NCBI RefSeq assembly: GCF_024529975.1
Contig: NZ_AP024897.1
Coordinates: 992,001 to 1,056,000 of the forward strand
DNA length: 64,000 nucleotides
Source of the DNA: Vibrio quintilis
GTDB taxonomy: Bacteria; Pseudomonadota; Gammaproteobacteria; Enterobacterales; Vibrionaceae
Direction: 5' to 3'
Shown here: positions 35,081 through 45,562 of the stretch, piece after piece
Numbering within the stretch: the stretch's first letter is position 1
Layout of the letters: the number at the start of each line of letters is the position of its first letter
Position numbers and translations under genes: made by a program
Notes under the pieces: generated by a model
What the model was told of the DNA's origin: nothing
Databases searched by the model: none
The model's input: only the letters and a program-made list of their open reading frames with translations

Positions 35081-36553
35081 TTAATCTCCACAAATATTAG
35101 TTAGATCATAAGAATATTCAAAATTCTTCTCTTTCATGGTTATAGTTCCTTTCTTGTTAATTAAATCGACATGAAGAATTGCTTCGCTAATACAGTTTAC
35201 CCAGTGAAGCGATAGTCTTCCATCCTCACCAGTTACTGTAAATTCACCATCGAAAGCAGATGAGCTATTACGTAATTTTATTAACTTAAACAAACTACGC
35301 ACAACCGGGTTTCCTAATTGTCTTTCAATAATATTCTCTGACAAATATGGGCGGTTAATATCACGACCTACATTCGTTTTTTCAAGTAGTGATATGTCGT
35401 TGTGCATAGCGAATAATCCGCCATAATATACTTGTGGTACTCCAGGACTGAAGAATTGAATTGCTCTTGCGAAAAGATACTGTAAATCATCTCCAGCCAA
35501 AGCATCATAGAATGTACAGTTAACTTGGTATAAATCGACATTACTTGCTGCTGACCCAGTGGCCTTTCGACTTTGACCTTTACTATTACTATGAATAGTT
35601 TCGACGAGAAGATCTATCTCGTTTACATCAAGTAAACCTGATTTTTCACCTTGAGGACCAGCATCAATAATGCCAATACCATCATGTGTATCAAGCACAG
35701 TGAGACAGTTTCTTGGTGCAATTTTGAGCCATGAAACCAAAGCATCAACATTTTTGTTAAATAGAGAATGCAAGATTAATGGTGGTAAAGCAAAGTCGTA
35801 GACTCGGTTCACTTTTTGGGCAACATCAATTTGTGTTTTGTAATGGCTATGGATTTCAGCAACTGTTTCCATTCCCAATTCATTGGCTCTTTTTGACAAT
35901 GCATCGATGAAAGCAAAGGCTTCATCAGTCATAAAACAACTCGTTCCCGCTCGCTTGATGGCATATCCAGCAGCATCCAGTCGAATGATTTTTACGCCAT
36001 TATCAGCAAATAACTGTAAAACTCTTTCTAAATATTCTCGACCAGCTTCAGATTCAACATTTATATCAATCTGATTATCTGTAAAGGTTGTCCAAAAATT
36101 TATTTCTTCACCTGTACTTAATTGCTTTGAAGTAAAACAACTACCAGGTCTTGGGCGATATATCTGCTGGGCTTGTTCATCAGATATGCCATCAGGAAAT
36201 ACATCCGTCTCTTTTAAAAACATAGACCAATATACAGAATCGCGACCTTTAGATAACACATCTTCAAATTCTGATGATTGTGCCGATACATGATTCACAA
36301 TCAGATCAGCCATGATCTCCGTTTCTTGCCCAAGTGCTTTTAAATTATCCCATGAGCCAAGTCTTGGATCAACCTGAGCATGATTAATTGGATCAAAACC
36401 AGCGTCACTACCATCAATTGGATAATAAAAAGGTAAAATATGTACTCCTGAAAATAAACCTGAGATTTTATTTTTTAGCAACTCATTCAAGTTGTTGATA
36501 TTATTTCCTGTTAGCCTGTCAGTATAGGCAATTAGTTGCACTTTATTTTCCAT
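35081..36553 (-). CDS. Sucrose phosphorylase family enzyme (GH13 subfamily 18)
   Basis: 490 residues from the ATG at 36553. KVQLIAYTDRLTGNNINNLN is the family opening. FSGVHILPFYYPIDGSDAGF, MADLIVNHVSAQS, the nucleophile Asp in IIRLDAAGYAIK, the acid/base Glu in ETVAEIHSHYKTQ and VLDTHDGIGIID complete the GH13_18 pattern. The enzyme phosphorolyses a sucrose-like glucoside to glucose 1-phosphate. It is the third gene of a PTS operon, which is odd, because PTS uptake yields phosphorylated sugars. A sucrose 6'-phosphate phosphorylase activity, known in this subfamily, would resolve that. Low GC compared with the Rhs region. Confidence 0.87.
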   Translation of the reverse strand: MENKVQLIAYTDRLTGNNINNLNELLKNKISGLFSGVHILPFYYPIDGSDAGFDPINHAQVDPRLGSWDNLKALGQETEIMADLIVNHVSAQSSEFEDVLSKGRDSVYWSMFLKETDVFPDGISDEQAQQIYRPRPGSCFTSKQLSTGEEINFWTTFTDNQIDINVESEAGREYLERVLQLFADNGVKIIRLDAAGYAIKRAGTSCFMTDEAFAFIDALSKRANELGMETVAEIHSHYKTQIDVAQKVNRVYDFALPPLILHSLFNKNVDALVSWLKIAPRNCLTVLDTHDGIGIIDAGPQGEKSGLLDVNEIDLLVETIHSNSKGQSRKATGSAASNVDLYQVNCTFYDALAGDDLQYLFARAIQFFSPGVPQVYYGGLFAMHNDISLLEKTNVGRDINRPYLSENIIERQLGNPVVRSLFKLIKLRNSSSAFDGEFTVTGEDGRLSLHWVNCISEAILHVDLINKKGTITMKEKNFEYSYDLTNICGD

Positions 36554-36774
36554 GAATACCATCGATATATGATTAATAATATTATTGAGATGAAAGCTAA
36601 TTGTGCTTTCTCTAGCACAATTAAACTCTCATCTCGATTTAACTAAATAATTCGGCTATTGCGTTAAAGTATTGATATGTTAATTTGATATAAGCAGTTC
36701 AATAGATTGAATCTATATAATACAGCCAAAAAACTTTAAACATGAAAATCAACTTAAGTAAATTAAGAATAAAT

Positions 36775-38160
<1,386 letters not shown>

Positions 38161-38213
38161 TCAATTAGTAAGATTCTTTCGTCATCTTCATTCAGTGCTA
38201 ATCACGATTGAGT

Positions 38214-39800
38214 TTATTCCGTTGCACAGAGTAGTTTTTCGCACTCTTCCCTCAGTTGAGAAACATTCAGACCTATGATGACTTGAATTGCTTTGCCGTT
38301 TTTGACTAGGTTCATGGCCCCAGTCCCCATAAAATACTCAGGCGACTCAACCTTACTTGGGTCTTTTACTGTCACTCTCAATCGGGTAAGACAGTTATTC
38401 AGGTCTTCGATATTTTCGATTCCACCCAGACCAGCTAGCGTATCAGCAGCCTGAATTTGAAGAAGATTTTTATCGCTGTTATTAGCTTTACCTGTAATAC
38501 CGTGTTTTTCGTTGAAATCTTGTTTGTAACGAAGCTTTAACTCCGAATCACCACGTCCCGGAGTAGGAACATTAAATTTGACGATCAAATATTTGAACGC
38601 TGTGTAATAGATAACCGTGAAACACAGACCAATTGAAATTTGTGTAACAATCATACTTGTATGATTGCCAAGAAGCGGGATCCAATTGCTTGTAACAAAT
38701 TCAATCAACCCACCGCCATAGTTACCGACAACACCAAAAGTAAACATCAACATAGCCATTGTTGCAGCAAGCAATGCATGAATTGCAAACAACCAAGGTG
38801 CAATGAATAAAAACGTAAACTCAAGAGGCTCTGTTACGCCCACCATAACTGCGGTAAGCGTCACGGGGATCAGTAATGCTGCAACTTGTTTACGTTTCTC
38901 TGGGTCAGCAGTGTGATACATGGCAAAAGCAATACCGGTACAACCAAAAATTTTAGAGTTACCGTGTAAAGCAAATCCGCCTGCGGGGAAAAGCTCTTTC
39001 ATTGATAAACTTGAATGAGTGAAGTTTTCCAAATGAGTCAACCAATCAACGGCAATACCGTTTGGTGTCACCACATTGCCGAATACGAACGGCGAATAGA
39101 TAAAATGATGAAGACCTGTTGGGATTAGGATCCGTTCCAAAAAGGTATATAGCCATACACCAAAAGAGCCAGATCCCACCATAAAGCCTTGCAGATTAAT
39201 AATATTATGTTGAATTGGCGGCCAAACTGTAAGTGTCAGCCAAGCCGCAGGTAACATGACAAAGAATGAAACCATTGCAACAAAGGAAGCCCCCTGAAAA
39301 ATACCCAGGTAAGGAGGGAGCTGTTTCTCAAATGTTCGGTTATGAATCCATGTGATTAATCCAGCAATTGCAATTGCTCCGAATATTCCTGTATCTAAAG
39401 TTTTAATACCTGCAATTTCGGTTAAACCCGAAGTGCCTCCAATTGCTTGACTAAAATCGACACCGAAATGGCTTCCCCATAAAGTCGCCATTGCGCCAAT
39501 GAAGTAGTTGAAAGTCAGGTAAGACACCATCACAACCAAGACAGCTTTCGCATGAGCTGTTTTTGCCAAACCAATCGGTAAACCAACCGCAAACAATAAC
39601 GCCATATTACGGAAGATAGTCCAGCCACCTTCCTCAATAACTTGTAAAACTTGATAGTATATTCCGTTTTTATCAGCGAGATCTCCGACAAAAACAGGAT
39701 TTTTGAGAACAATAGTTAATCCGACTAGAATCCCAACAAATGGGAACAGTAAGACCGGAGTAAACATTGCTCCACCTAAGCGTTGTATTGCACTTATCAT
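38214..39800 (-). CDS. Alpha-glucoside PTS transporter subunit IIBC
   Basis: 528 residues. The IIC membrane domain (about 1-420) has many hydrophobic segments with GAMFTPVLLFPFVGILVGL, NSKIFGCTGIAFAMYHTAD and a VGVTEPLEFTFLFIAPWLF substrate block. A linker leads to the IIB domain (about 450-528) with the phospho-Cys in DLNNCLTRLRVTV. The order C-B matches MalX/GlvC/AglA-type alpha-glucoside permeases. No IIA domain is present; the glucose-type IIA encoded elsewhere would be needed. First gene of the reverse-strand operon and divergent from the GntR regulator. Confidence 0.93.
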   Translation of the reverse strand: MISAIQRLGGAMFTPVLLFPFVGILVGLTIVLKNPVFVGDLADKNGIYYQVLQVIEEGGWTIFRNMALLFAVGLPIGLAKTAHAKAVLVVMVSYLTFNYFIGAMATLWGSHFGVDFSQAIGGTSGLTEIAGIKTLDTGIFGAIAIAGLITWIHNRTFEKQLPPYLGIFQGASFVAMVSFFVMLPAAWLTLTVWPPIQHNIINLQGFMVGSGSFGVWLYTFLERILIPTGLHHFIYSPFVFGNVVTPNGIAVDWLTHLENFTHSSLSMKELFPAGGFALHGNSKIFGCTGIAFAMYHTADPEKRKQVAALLIPVTLTAVMVGVTEPLEFTFLFIAPWLFAIHALLAATMAMLMFTFGVVGNYGGGLIEFVTSNWIPLLGNHTSMIVTQISIGLCFTVIYYTAFKYLIVKFNVPTPGRGDSELKLRYKQDFNEKHGITGKANNSDKNLLQIQAADTLAGLGGIENIEDLNNCLTRLRVTVKDPSKVESPEYFMGTGAMNLVKNGKAIQVIIGLNVSQLREECEKLLCATE

Positions 39801-40070
39801 GGATTGATCCTTTGTTATTCAATGAATGGACAGTGGGTTGATGAAAGTCATCTTACCGACAACAAAAAATATGACAAATACATGATATATTTAATGCGAT
39901 ATGGATCATATTCATAATCAATATCTATAAATAAGTACATGACAGGATGTATTGATAACAACATCGTGTTATACACATACAAATCAATACTACGTTGATA
40001 AATAGAGCATTGATTGATAATACTCAGATGTGTTAGCGTCATCAGTCAAAGGTATGTTGAGTGGATAAAT

Positions 40071-40775
40071 ATGTTATATAAAAAAGTGATGCAGGATCTA
40101 AAAGCGCGCATCTACTCAGATGAGTTTCGAATTGGCGATACATTACCCACCGAAAAAGAGCTGATTCAACAGTATGGCGTTAGTCGCATTACGATTCGTA
40201 AAGCAATCGATGAGCTTGTTAAATTAAAATTAGTTGAAAAACGTCAAGGAGCAGGTTCAAGTGTTATAGGTAAGACAATGATTTCTTCAGTGGAAGCTTT
40301 ACGGAGTACCAGTGAATGTCTGTCTTCAACAGGTGCACAACTTGAATACAGGATCATCGAGTTTCAGTTATTATTACCCGATGAAAAAATATCCAAAATT
40401 TTGAACATAGACACTTCAGAACAAGTTTATTTTATTCGCCGTTACATGCTTATAGATGGAGTTCCGTCTATTTATGAAGATACTTACATGCCCATGACTA
40501 TGTTCCCCAAAATTAACATTTTGTCATTGCAAGGTTCTAAATATCATTACCTAGAAACTGAATTAGGACTGGAAATAGATGGTGCACAGCAGAGTTTTGA
40601 AGCCATTCTTCCAGAACAAGATATTTGTGATATTTTGAAAGTCGCACCTGATAAACCGCTTATCCGTGTACTTTCCATTGGAAAGCTAAAAGACGGCCGC
40701 ACATTTGAATATACGGCAGTAACATCTAAGCAAGATATTCATTCTTATGATCGCTATCTGAAAAGACATCACTAA
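40071..40775 (+). CDS. GntR/HutC-family regulator with UTRA domain
   Basis: 234 residues from ATG 40071. The winged helix is clear (DTLPTEKELIQQYGVSRITI, then KLVEKRQGAG), followed by a UTRA effector domain (VYFIRRYMLIDGVPSIYEDT, FEYTAVTSKQDIHSYDRY). It is divergent from the PTS gene across 270 AT-rich bases and is the likely local repressor, responding to a sugar phosphate as TreR-type proteins do. No clear operator could be fixed in the gap. Confidence 0.88.
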   Translation: MLYKKVMQDLKARIYSDEFRIGDTLPTEKELIQQYGVSRITIRKAIDELVKLKLVEKRQGAGSSVIGKTMISSVEALRSTSECLSSTGAQLEYRIIEFQLLLPDEKISKILNIDTSEQVYFIRRYMLIDGVPSIYEDTYMPMTMFPKINILSLQGSKYHYLETELGLEIDGAQQSFEAILPEQDICDILKVAPDKPLIRVLSIGKLKDGRTFEYTAVTSKQDIHSYDRYLKRHH

Positions 40776-41034
40776 CATAATTGTAGTCAGCAATTTAGTC
40801 CGGCTTTTACAATTGTGATTTGGGTTACATGTTGACAAAAAAGCATCAGAATATGACTGATCTGAACCATCAAACTGATATTTGATTTAACAATTTTGCC
40901 ATACATTTTCTCATTAGTTAGTACTAAGTTAGGCTAGATACTTGAACTGTAAGCGCTTAATACTCCACAGACTTCAATTGTGAAACAGAACTCCGCATCA
41001 TGTCTGCCGACATGATTGATGGAGACTAAACACT

Positions 41035-41352
41035 ATGGCTTCCCTTAACCCCCATATCTGGCTGAAACATATTGAATCCTGGAAACAATCCGGCATGACG
41101 CAGGCACAATACTGCCGGGAACACCATCTCAGCGCTAAAGCTTTTTATTACTGGAAAACCAAAGCACAACGCCACGAAAAAGCACCGGAGCAAAACACCC
41201 CAACAGTCACGGCGGGTTTTGCCGTCGCCCGGATTGAGCAGACAATGCCAACAACCGGGCTGTCGCTTTCTCTGCCGGGCGGGGTGACCATTCATGACAT
41301 TCAATCTTCCAATCTCTCTACCGTTATCCAGTTACTGGAGGCACTGCAATGA
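41035..41352 (+). CDS. tnpA: IS66-family protein TnpA
   Basis: 105 residues. HTH-type opening WLKHIESWKQSGMTQAQYCR, then HHLSAKAFYYWKTK, typical of IS66 OrfA. Overlaps the tnpB start as ATGA. Its exact role in transposition is not well known. Confidence 0.92.
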   Translation: MASLNPHIWLKHIESWKQSGMTQAQYCREHHLSAKAFYYWKTKAQRHEKAPEQNTPTVTAGFAVARIEQTMPTTGLSLSLPGGVTIHDIQSSNLSTVIQLLEALQ

Positions 41353-41717
41353 GCAATATGACACTGCGTCCTGACCCGGCACTGGTGCAGGTCTTCCTTT
41401 ATCGTGAGCCGGTGGATTTCCGTAAATCGTACCGCGGTCTCAGTGCATTGGTTGAGCTGGAGCTCGGGCATAACCCGTTCAGTGGTCATCTGTATGTCTT
41501 CACCAACCGCCAACACAATAAAATCAAGTGTCTGTTGTGGGAAGATAACGGATTTGTCCTTTACTATAAAGCGCTCGCCGAAGAGAAATTCCGCTGGCCG
41601 AAACCAGAAGAAGAGGTTGTCACACTCACCGGACAGCAAATCAACTGGCTGCTGGATGGCTATGATATCTCGTTGATGAAAGGCCATAAAAAATTGCATT
41701 ACGAGGCGCTCTTTTAG
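41349..41717 (+). CDS. tnpB: IS66-family protein TnpB
   Basis: 122 residues, family length. VQVFLYREPVDFRKSYRGLS and LYVFTNRQHNKIKCLLWEDN are the characteristic OrfB (DUF2840/IS66 Orf2) blocks. It lies between tnpA and tnpC in the usual order. Confidence 0.95.
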   Translation: MSNMTLRPDPALVQVFLYREPVDFRKSYRGLSALVELELGHNPFSGHLYVFTNRQHNKIKCLLWEDNGFVLYYKALAEEKFRWPKPEEEVVTLTGQQINWLLDGYDISLMKGHKKLHYEALF

Positions 41718-41784
41718 CGACATTGATGTTTAATTCTGATATAATGAATACCTGTTAAAACAATAGCTTAAGGTATTTTTAATC

Positions 41785-43320
41785 GTGACTTCTTCTGCTG
41801 ACAACCGGTCTGAAATTGAGTGGCTTCGTGCACAGTTAGCCGAAAAAGAAGCACAACTTCAGTCTCAGTCAGAACATATCGCCATCCTTGAAGAAGTCGT
41901 CCGGCTGCTGAAAATCAAACGCTTTACACCTTCGAGCGAGAAAACCAACCCGTCTCAGTACCTGTTGTTCGATGAAGCCGAGCTGGTCACTGACCCTGAG
42001 CTGGATGCGCACGAAAAACAAGACCCGAAGAAAAATACCTCCCCAAAACCCCGCGGCCGCAAACCACTGTCAGCTGATTTACCCCGCGAGCAAATCTTCC
42101 TGTACCTGACTGACGAAGAAAAAATGGGCGCCAAAAGCACCTTCTTCGCCAAAGTGAAAGAAGAGCTGGACATCGTGCCAGCCAAAGTTCGTGTACTGGA
42201 ATATATGCAGGAAAAAGCGGTGTTCTCAACCGGTGAAGGGCAGCACATCATCACGGCCGCACACCCCAAACATCCGCTGCCGGGGTCACTGGGCAGTGTG
42301 GGGCTGATTGCCCATGTGCTCACAGCCAAATATGTCGATGGTCTGCCCCTTTACCGGATTGAAAAGATGCTCAGCCGTTATGGCGGGGATATCTCCAGAG
42401 CCACGCTGGCAAATTATGTGATGAAATCCGCGCAGGTGCTTCAACCACTGGTAAACCTGCTGCGGGATTATCAGAATGCCGGGCATCTTATCAATATGGA
42501 TGAAACCCCGGTTCAGGTACTGAAAGAGCCGGGTAAGGCAGCAACCTCTGATAAATATATGTGGGTGTCACTGGGTGGTCCGCCGGATAAACGCAGTGTG
42601 CTGTTCCATTATGCGCCTTCCCGTGGCGGAAACGTTCCGGTTGAATTACTTGAAGGATTTAAAGGCTACCTGCACACCGATGGTTATGCGGGGTACCATG
42701 CTGCCTGTGAGAAATACGGGCTGACCGCTGTCGGCTGTATGGACCATGCCCGGCGTAAATTTACCGAAGCTCAGGCAGCGCAGCCGAAGGGAAAGAAAGC
42801 GAAGGTCAGTCAGGCGGACAGGGCGCTCAGCTATATCAACAAGCTCTATCATATTGAAAGACAAATCAGTGACCTGAAAGAAAAGACAGAGTATACGCCG
42901 GCGCAGGTGGTCGCTTACCGTCAGCAACACAGCGTACCGGTACTGGAAAAACTCAAAGCCTTCCTTGAAAAATATACCGGAAAAATGCCGAAAGACAGCC
43001 TGACCGGAAAAGCTATCAACTATATGCTCAATCAGTGGCCGAAGCTTGTGGTTTACTGCACTGACGGAACGTTGCGAATCAGCAATATCTTAGCGGAAAA
43101 TGCCATCCGCCCGTTCGTGATTGGACGTAAAGCCTGGTTGTTCGCCGACAGCTCACAGGGCGCGAAGGCCAGTGCGGTCTGCTACAGCCTGGTGGAAACG
43201 GCAAAGTTGAATGGTCTGGAGCCATATGATTATCTTCATACTGTCCTGAGCAAACTGCCCTATGCGGAAACTGTTGAACAGGTTGAATCTCTTCTTCCGT
43301 GGAATATCGCCAGAGGTTAA
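41785..43320 (+). CDS. tnpC: IS66-family transposase TnpC
   Basis: 511 residues. N-terminal coiled coil (EIEWLRAQLAEKEAQLQSQS), a Zn-binding-like linker, and the DDE domain with LINMDETPVQVL, GYLHTDGYAGYH, CMDHARRKFTEA and NILAENAIRPFVIGRKAWLF. C-terminal YDYLHTVLSKLPYA is the normal family end. Appears intact. Confidence 0.95.
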   Translation: MTSSADNRSEIEWLRAQLAEKEAQLQSQSEHIAILEEVVRLLKIKRFTPSSEKTNPSQYLLFDEAELVTDPELDAHEKQDPKKNTSPKPRGRKPLSADLPREQIFLYLTDEEKMGAKSTFFAKVKEELDIVPAKVRVLEYMQEKAVFSTGEGQHIITAAHPKHPLPGSLGSVGLIAHVLTAKYVDGLPLYRIEKMLSRYGGDISRATLANYVMKSAQVLQPLVNLLRDYQNAGHLINMDETPVQVLKEPGKAATSDKYMWVSLGGPPDKRSVLFHYAPSRGGNVPVELLEGFKGYLHTDGYAGYHAACEKYGLTAVGCMDHARRKFTEAQAAQPKGKKAKVSQADRALSYINKLYHIERQISDLKEKTEYTPAQVVAYRQQHSVPVLEKLKAFLEKYTGKMPKDSLTGKAINYMLNQWPKLVVYCTDGTLRISNILAENAIRPFVIGRKAWLFADSSQGAKASAVCYSLVETAKLNGLEPYDYLHTVLSKLPYAETVEQVESLLPWNIARG

Positions 43321-43420
43321 ATCCCCGGGTTGTTGGGTTCAATGGTGTCGAGTATTGAGCGCTTACCTTGAACTTGGTTCTGTCCATTTCTAAGTTACAC
43401 CTGTCCCGCACTCACCGACC

Positions 43421-43780
43421 GCCTGGGATGAAATTTCCGATCTGTTCAAGCTGCTGGCGAACCCGACGCAGCTTTTTGAAACCCTGTCCAAATATCTGGA
43501 CCCGGCCAGGATTGCTGCAATTCTCGAAGACAGTAAGAAAAAAGCGGCGGAGATGCTGAACCTGCTCAAAGATGAAGCGCGCTGTTTTCTGCTGGTCAAA
43601 GCGGCTTACTGCTGGCTGCGGATGCTCAGCCCGGTGCAGATCATGAATATTGTGTCGGTGTGTCTGGCTTCCTTATTGGTGGAAGTGATTCTGACGTTAA
43701 TTATCCCCGGCGGTAAAGTGATGACCAAAATCATTGAAGAAATCCGCGATGTAGCCGGCGTTGCCGCAGGAGTTGCATAA
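43421..43780 (+). pseudogene. 3' fragment of an Rhs accessory gene (paralogue of 13673)
   Basis: 119 codons matching the C-terminal third of the 328-aa accessory protein: AWDEISDLFKLLANPTQLFE, then a divergent piece (LSKYLDPARIAAILEDS), then KAAEMLNLLKDEARCFLLVK and the same hydrophobic end with PGGKVMTKIIEEIRDVAG. The divergent stretch shows it came from a different allele, not from a copy of the gene at 13673. The preceding 23 bases (43384-43406) equal those before the fragment at 21452. Confidence 0.8.
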
Positions 43781-43786
43781 TGACCC

Positions 43787-43840
43787 TGATATGGTAAAAG
43801 GTCCGCTATACAAGCGGGTAGGAAGGAGTGGTTCACTTCG
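43787..43840 (+). pseudogene. 54-bp fragment of the ADP-ribosyltransferase-like tip
   Basis: Identical or nearly so to bases 24526-24579 of the orphan Rhs tip (TGATATGGTAAAAGGTCCGC through GGTTCACTTCG). It is cut on the left at the accessory-gene stop and on the right by IS3 copy 3. Confidence 0.85.
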
Positions 43841-43877
43841 GAACATGTCAACCTGTTTTGCACCACCCGGAAAATAA

Positions 43878-44957
43878 TTAAATTGCATTTCTCGTGACGC
43901 TGGATAAGGTTGGGAAGTTCACACCTTTTTCTATCACTTCACTATCAGCATCTTCCGGTACCGGATTAATACTCACTTCTTTGGCTGGCATCGCGACTTT
44001 GGGGGCACCTTTAGCAAAACGCTCCGGGTGTGCAGCACAAGCGGCATCAAGACCCGCCTGACGTGTCACTGCCTCCTCTGTATATCTTCCTGTAAAAACA
44101 TGCTCCGGTGTAAAGCCACCTAACTGGCTGTGATAATGACAGGTGTTGTACCATGTTACATAGTCCTGACACCAACGATTCGCATGCCCATAATCTTCAA
44201 AACGACGGGGATAATCTGGTTGATATTTGAGTGTTTTAAATTGTGATTCACTAAATGGGTTGTCATTACTGACCCGCGGACGACTGTGGCTGGCGGTGAC
44301 TGCAAGCTCAGACAGCAAATCCAGATAACAATGGGCAGTCATCGGCGCGCCTCTGTCCTGATGAAGGGTTAAACCGCTTGATTCAAGGTCATAACGGGTG
44401 ATTGCTTCTTCCATTAGCTGGGATGCTAACGCACTGTTTTCCTTGCGCGATAGCATCCAGGCAACAATGTAACGGCTAAATAAATCCATCACGACATAAA
44501 GTGATAAATATTCTCCCCGCTTTTGAGTGGGTAATTTGGTGATATCCCAGGTCCAGACCTGATTGGGATGTTGAGCCACCAGACGGGGAACCATGTGAGA
44601 CTGCGATGGCCGCTGTGCCCGGCGTTCACCATGAAGATTATCTTCACGTAAGAGCCGGTGCATGGTGCTGACTGAGCACAGATATTGCCCTTGCTGCAAC
44701 AGGTCATAATAAATCTGCACCGGCGGTTGGTTACAATAAGTTTCACTGAGCATCACCGATTTCACTGTTTCTCTTTCTGTATCGCTTAATGCTCTGGGCT
44801 GGCGCGCGTGTTTCCGGGAGCGGTGAATCCGGGGCCAAGGGCCACAAAACTGAACACCCCGGATATAACGTCTTAATGTATTGCGGTTGACGTTAAGCAC
44901 CTGGCAGGCGAGCCTTTGGGAGACAAATGCAGGTAAGGGATGTTGTGCCAGCGTCAT
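43878..44957 (-). CDS. IS3-family transposase OrfB (copy 3)
   Basis: 359 residues from ATG 44957, with minor changes from the other copies (CGPWPRIH, QRPSQSH). DDE residues intact. Unlike copies 1 and 2, the upstream part of this frame has a TAA two codons before the ATG, so an OrfAB fusion protein cannot be made from this copy. Confidence 0.9.
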   Translation of the reverse strand: MTLAQHPLPAFVSQRLACQVLNVNRNTLRRYIRGVQFCGPWPRIHRSRKHARQPRALSDTERETVKSVMLSETYCNQPPVQIYYDLLQQGQYLCSVSTMHRLLREDNLHGERRAQRPSQSHMVPRLVAQHPNQVWTWDITKLPTQKRGEYLSLYVVMDLFSRYIVAWMLSRKENSALASQLMEEAITRYDLESSGLTLHQDRGAPMTAHCYLDLLSELAVTASHSRPRVSNDNPFSESQFKTLKYQPDYPRRFEDYGHANRWCQDYVTWYNTCHYHSQLGGFTPEHVFTGRYTEEAVTRQAGLDAACAAHPERFAKGAPKVAMPAKEVSINPVPEDADSEVIEKGVNFPTLSSVTRNAI

Positions 44958-45370
44958 GATTTATTCTCTTGTTCCATCGCTTCTATCAACGCCAAGGCTT
45001 TTTTTTGGAGCGAGAGACAACCGTCTTTTACCTCAATCTGATGACGAAGACGGGCGTTCTCTTTCTCTAAGAGCTCAATGCGTTTTTGCTCGGGAGTTTT
45101 TGCTGACGCAGGACCGGGGGCTGATTTTTCGAGCCCTTTGATGCCGTTCTCAGCGAATTCTTTCCGCCATTGTGAAAGCTGATTTGAATAAAGCTTTTCC
45201 CGCCGGAGTAAGGCACCAATCTCGCCATGTTGACAGGCATCGGCCTGTTGTATAATGGAAAGCTTGTATTCGGTCGTAAAGACACGGCGGGTTTTCTTTT
45301 CCAGCTCCGGAGAGGGATTGACCTGCGGCTCAACAGTTGTGTTCTTTGGCATCATGAACTCCTTTTTCAC
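44954..45370 (-). CDS. IS3-family transposase OrfA (copy 3)
   Basis: 138 residues, same family and domain order as in copies 1 and 2. Intact, with ATGA overlap to orfB. Confidence 0.92.
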   Translation of the reverse strand: MKKEFMMPKNTTVEPQVNPSPELEKKTRRVFTTEYKLSIIQQADACQHGEIGALLRREKLYSNQLSQWRKEFAENGIKGLEKSAPGPASAKTPEQKRIELLEKENARLRHQIEVKDGCLSLQKKALALIEAMEQENKS

Positions 45371-45459
45371 CCTGATTTGTATGTTATCTCAAAAGCGGGT
45401 GGTTCAATAGCAGGTTGACACACAGGGGCTTTTTCTTCCCATGCTCTCTGTATTCAATA

Positions 45460-45492
45460 CTGTATTTTTAAACAGACTGTATTGATGTACAG
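45460..45492. promoter_or_regulatory. Twin LexA (SOS) boxes
   Basis: CTGTATTTTTAAACAG (45460-45475) and CTGTATTGATGTACAG (45477-45492), separated by one base. Both fit CTGT-N8-ACAG of gammaproteobacterial LexA sites. They lie 70 bases before the gene at 45563 and just outside IS3 copy 3. The original target may have been another gene removed by the insertion. Confidence 0.7.
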
Positions 45493-45562
45493 TTTATCCT
45501 TCTCTAAAATAACCCGCTGTACAAACGGATGATTACCGGACAACAGGAGCTGTCACAAGTCA

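Larger units (their letters stand above)
40949..43366 (+). mobile_element. IS66-family insertion sequence with 8-bp target duplication
   Basis: Ends are GTAAGCGCTTAATACTC on the left and GAGTATTGAGCGCTTAC on the right, an inverted repeat of 17 bp with one mismatch. CTTGAACT at 40941-40948 is repeated exactly at 43367-43374. IS66 elements make 8-bp duplications. Three genes tnpA, tnpB, tnpC are all open, so the element looks recent. Confidence 0.97.
43839..45427 (-). mobile_element. IS3-family insertion sequence, copy 3 (inverted)
   Basis: 1589 bp, opposite in orientation to copies 1 and 2, starting CGGAACATGTCAACC and ending GGTTGACACACAGGG on the + strand. No matching target repeats are seen at its ends. 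A C-to-T change gives GAGAATAAATCATG just before orfB, so a -1 frameshift product would stop before the catalytic domain. Confidence 0.92.

Noticed and set aside
39801..40070. Possible GntR operator between the PTS gene and its regulator
   Set aside because: Several weak AT-rich dyads are present, but none stands out as a repeated, well-spaced palindrome.
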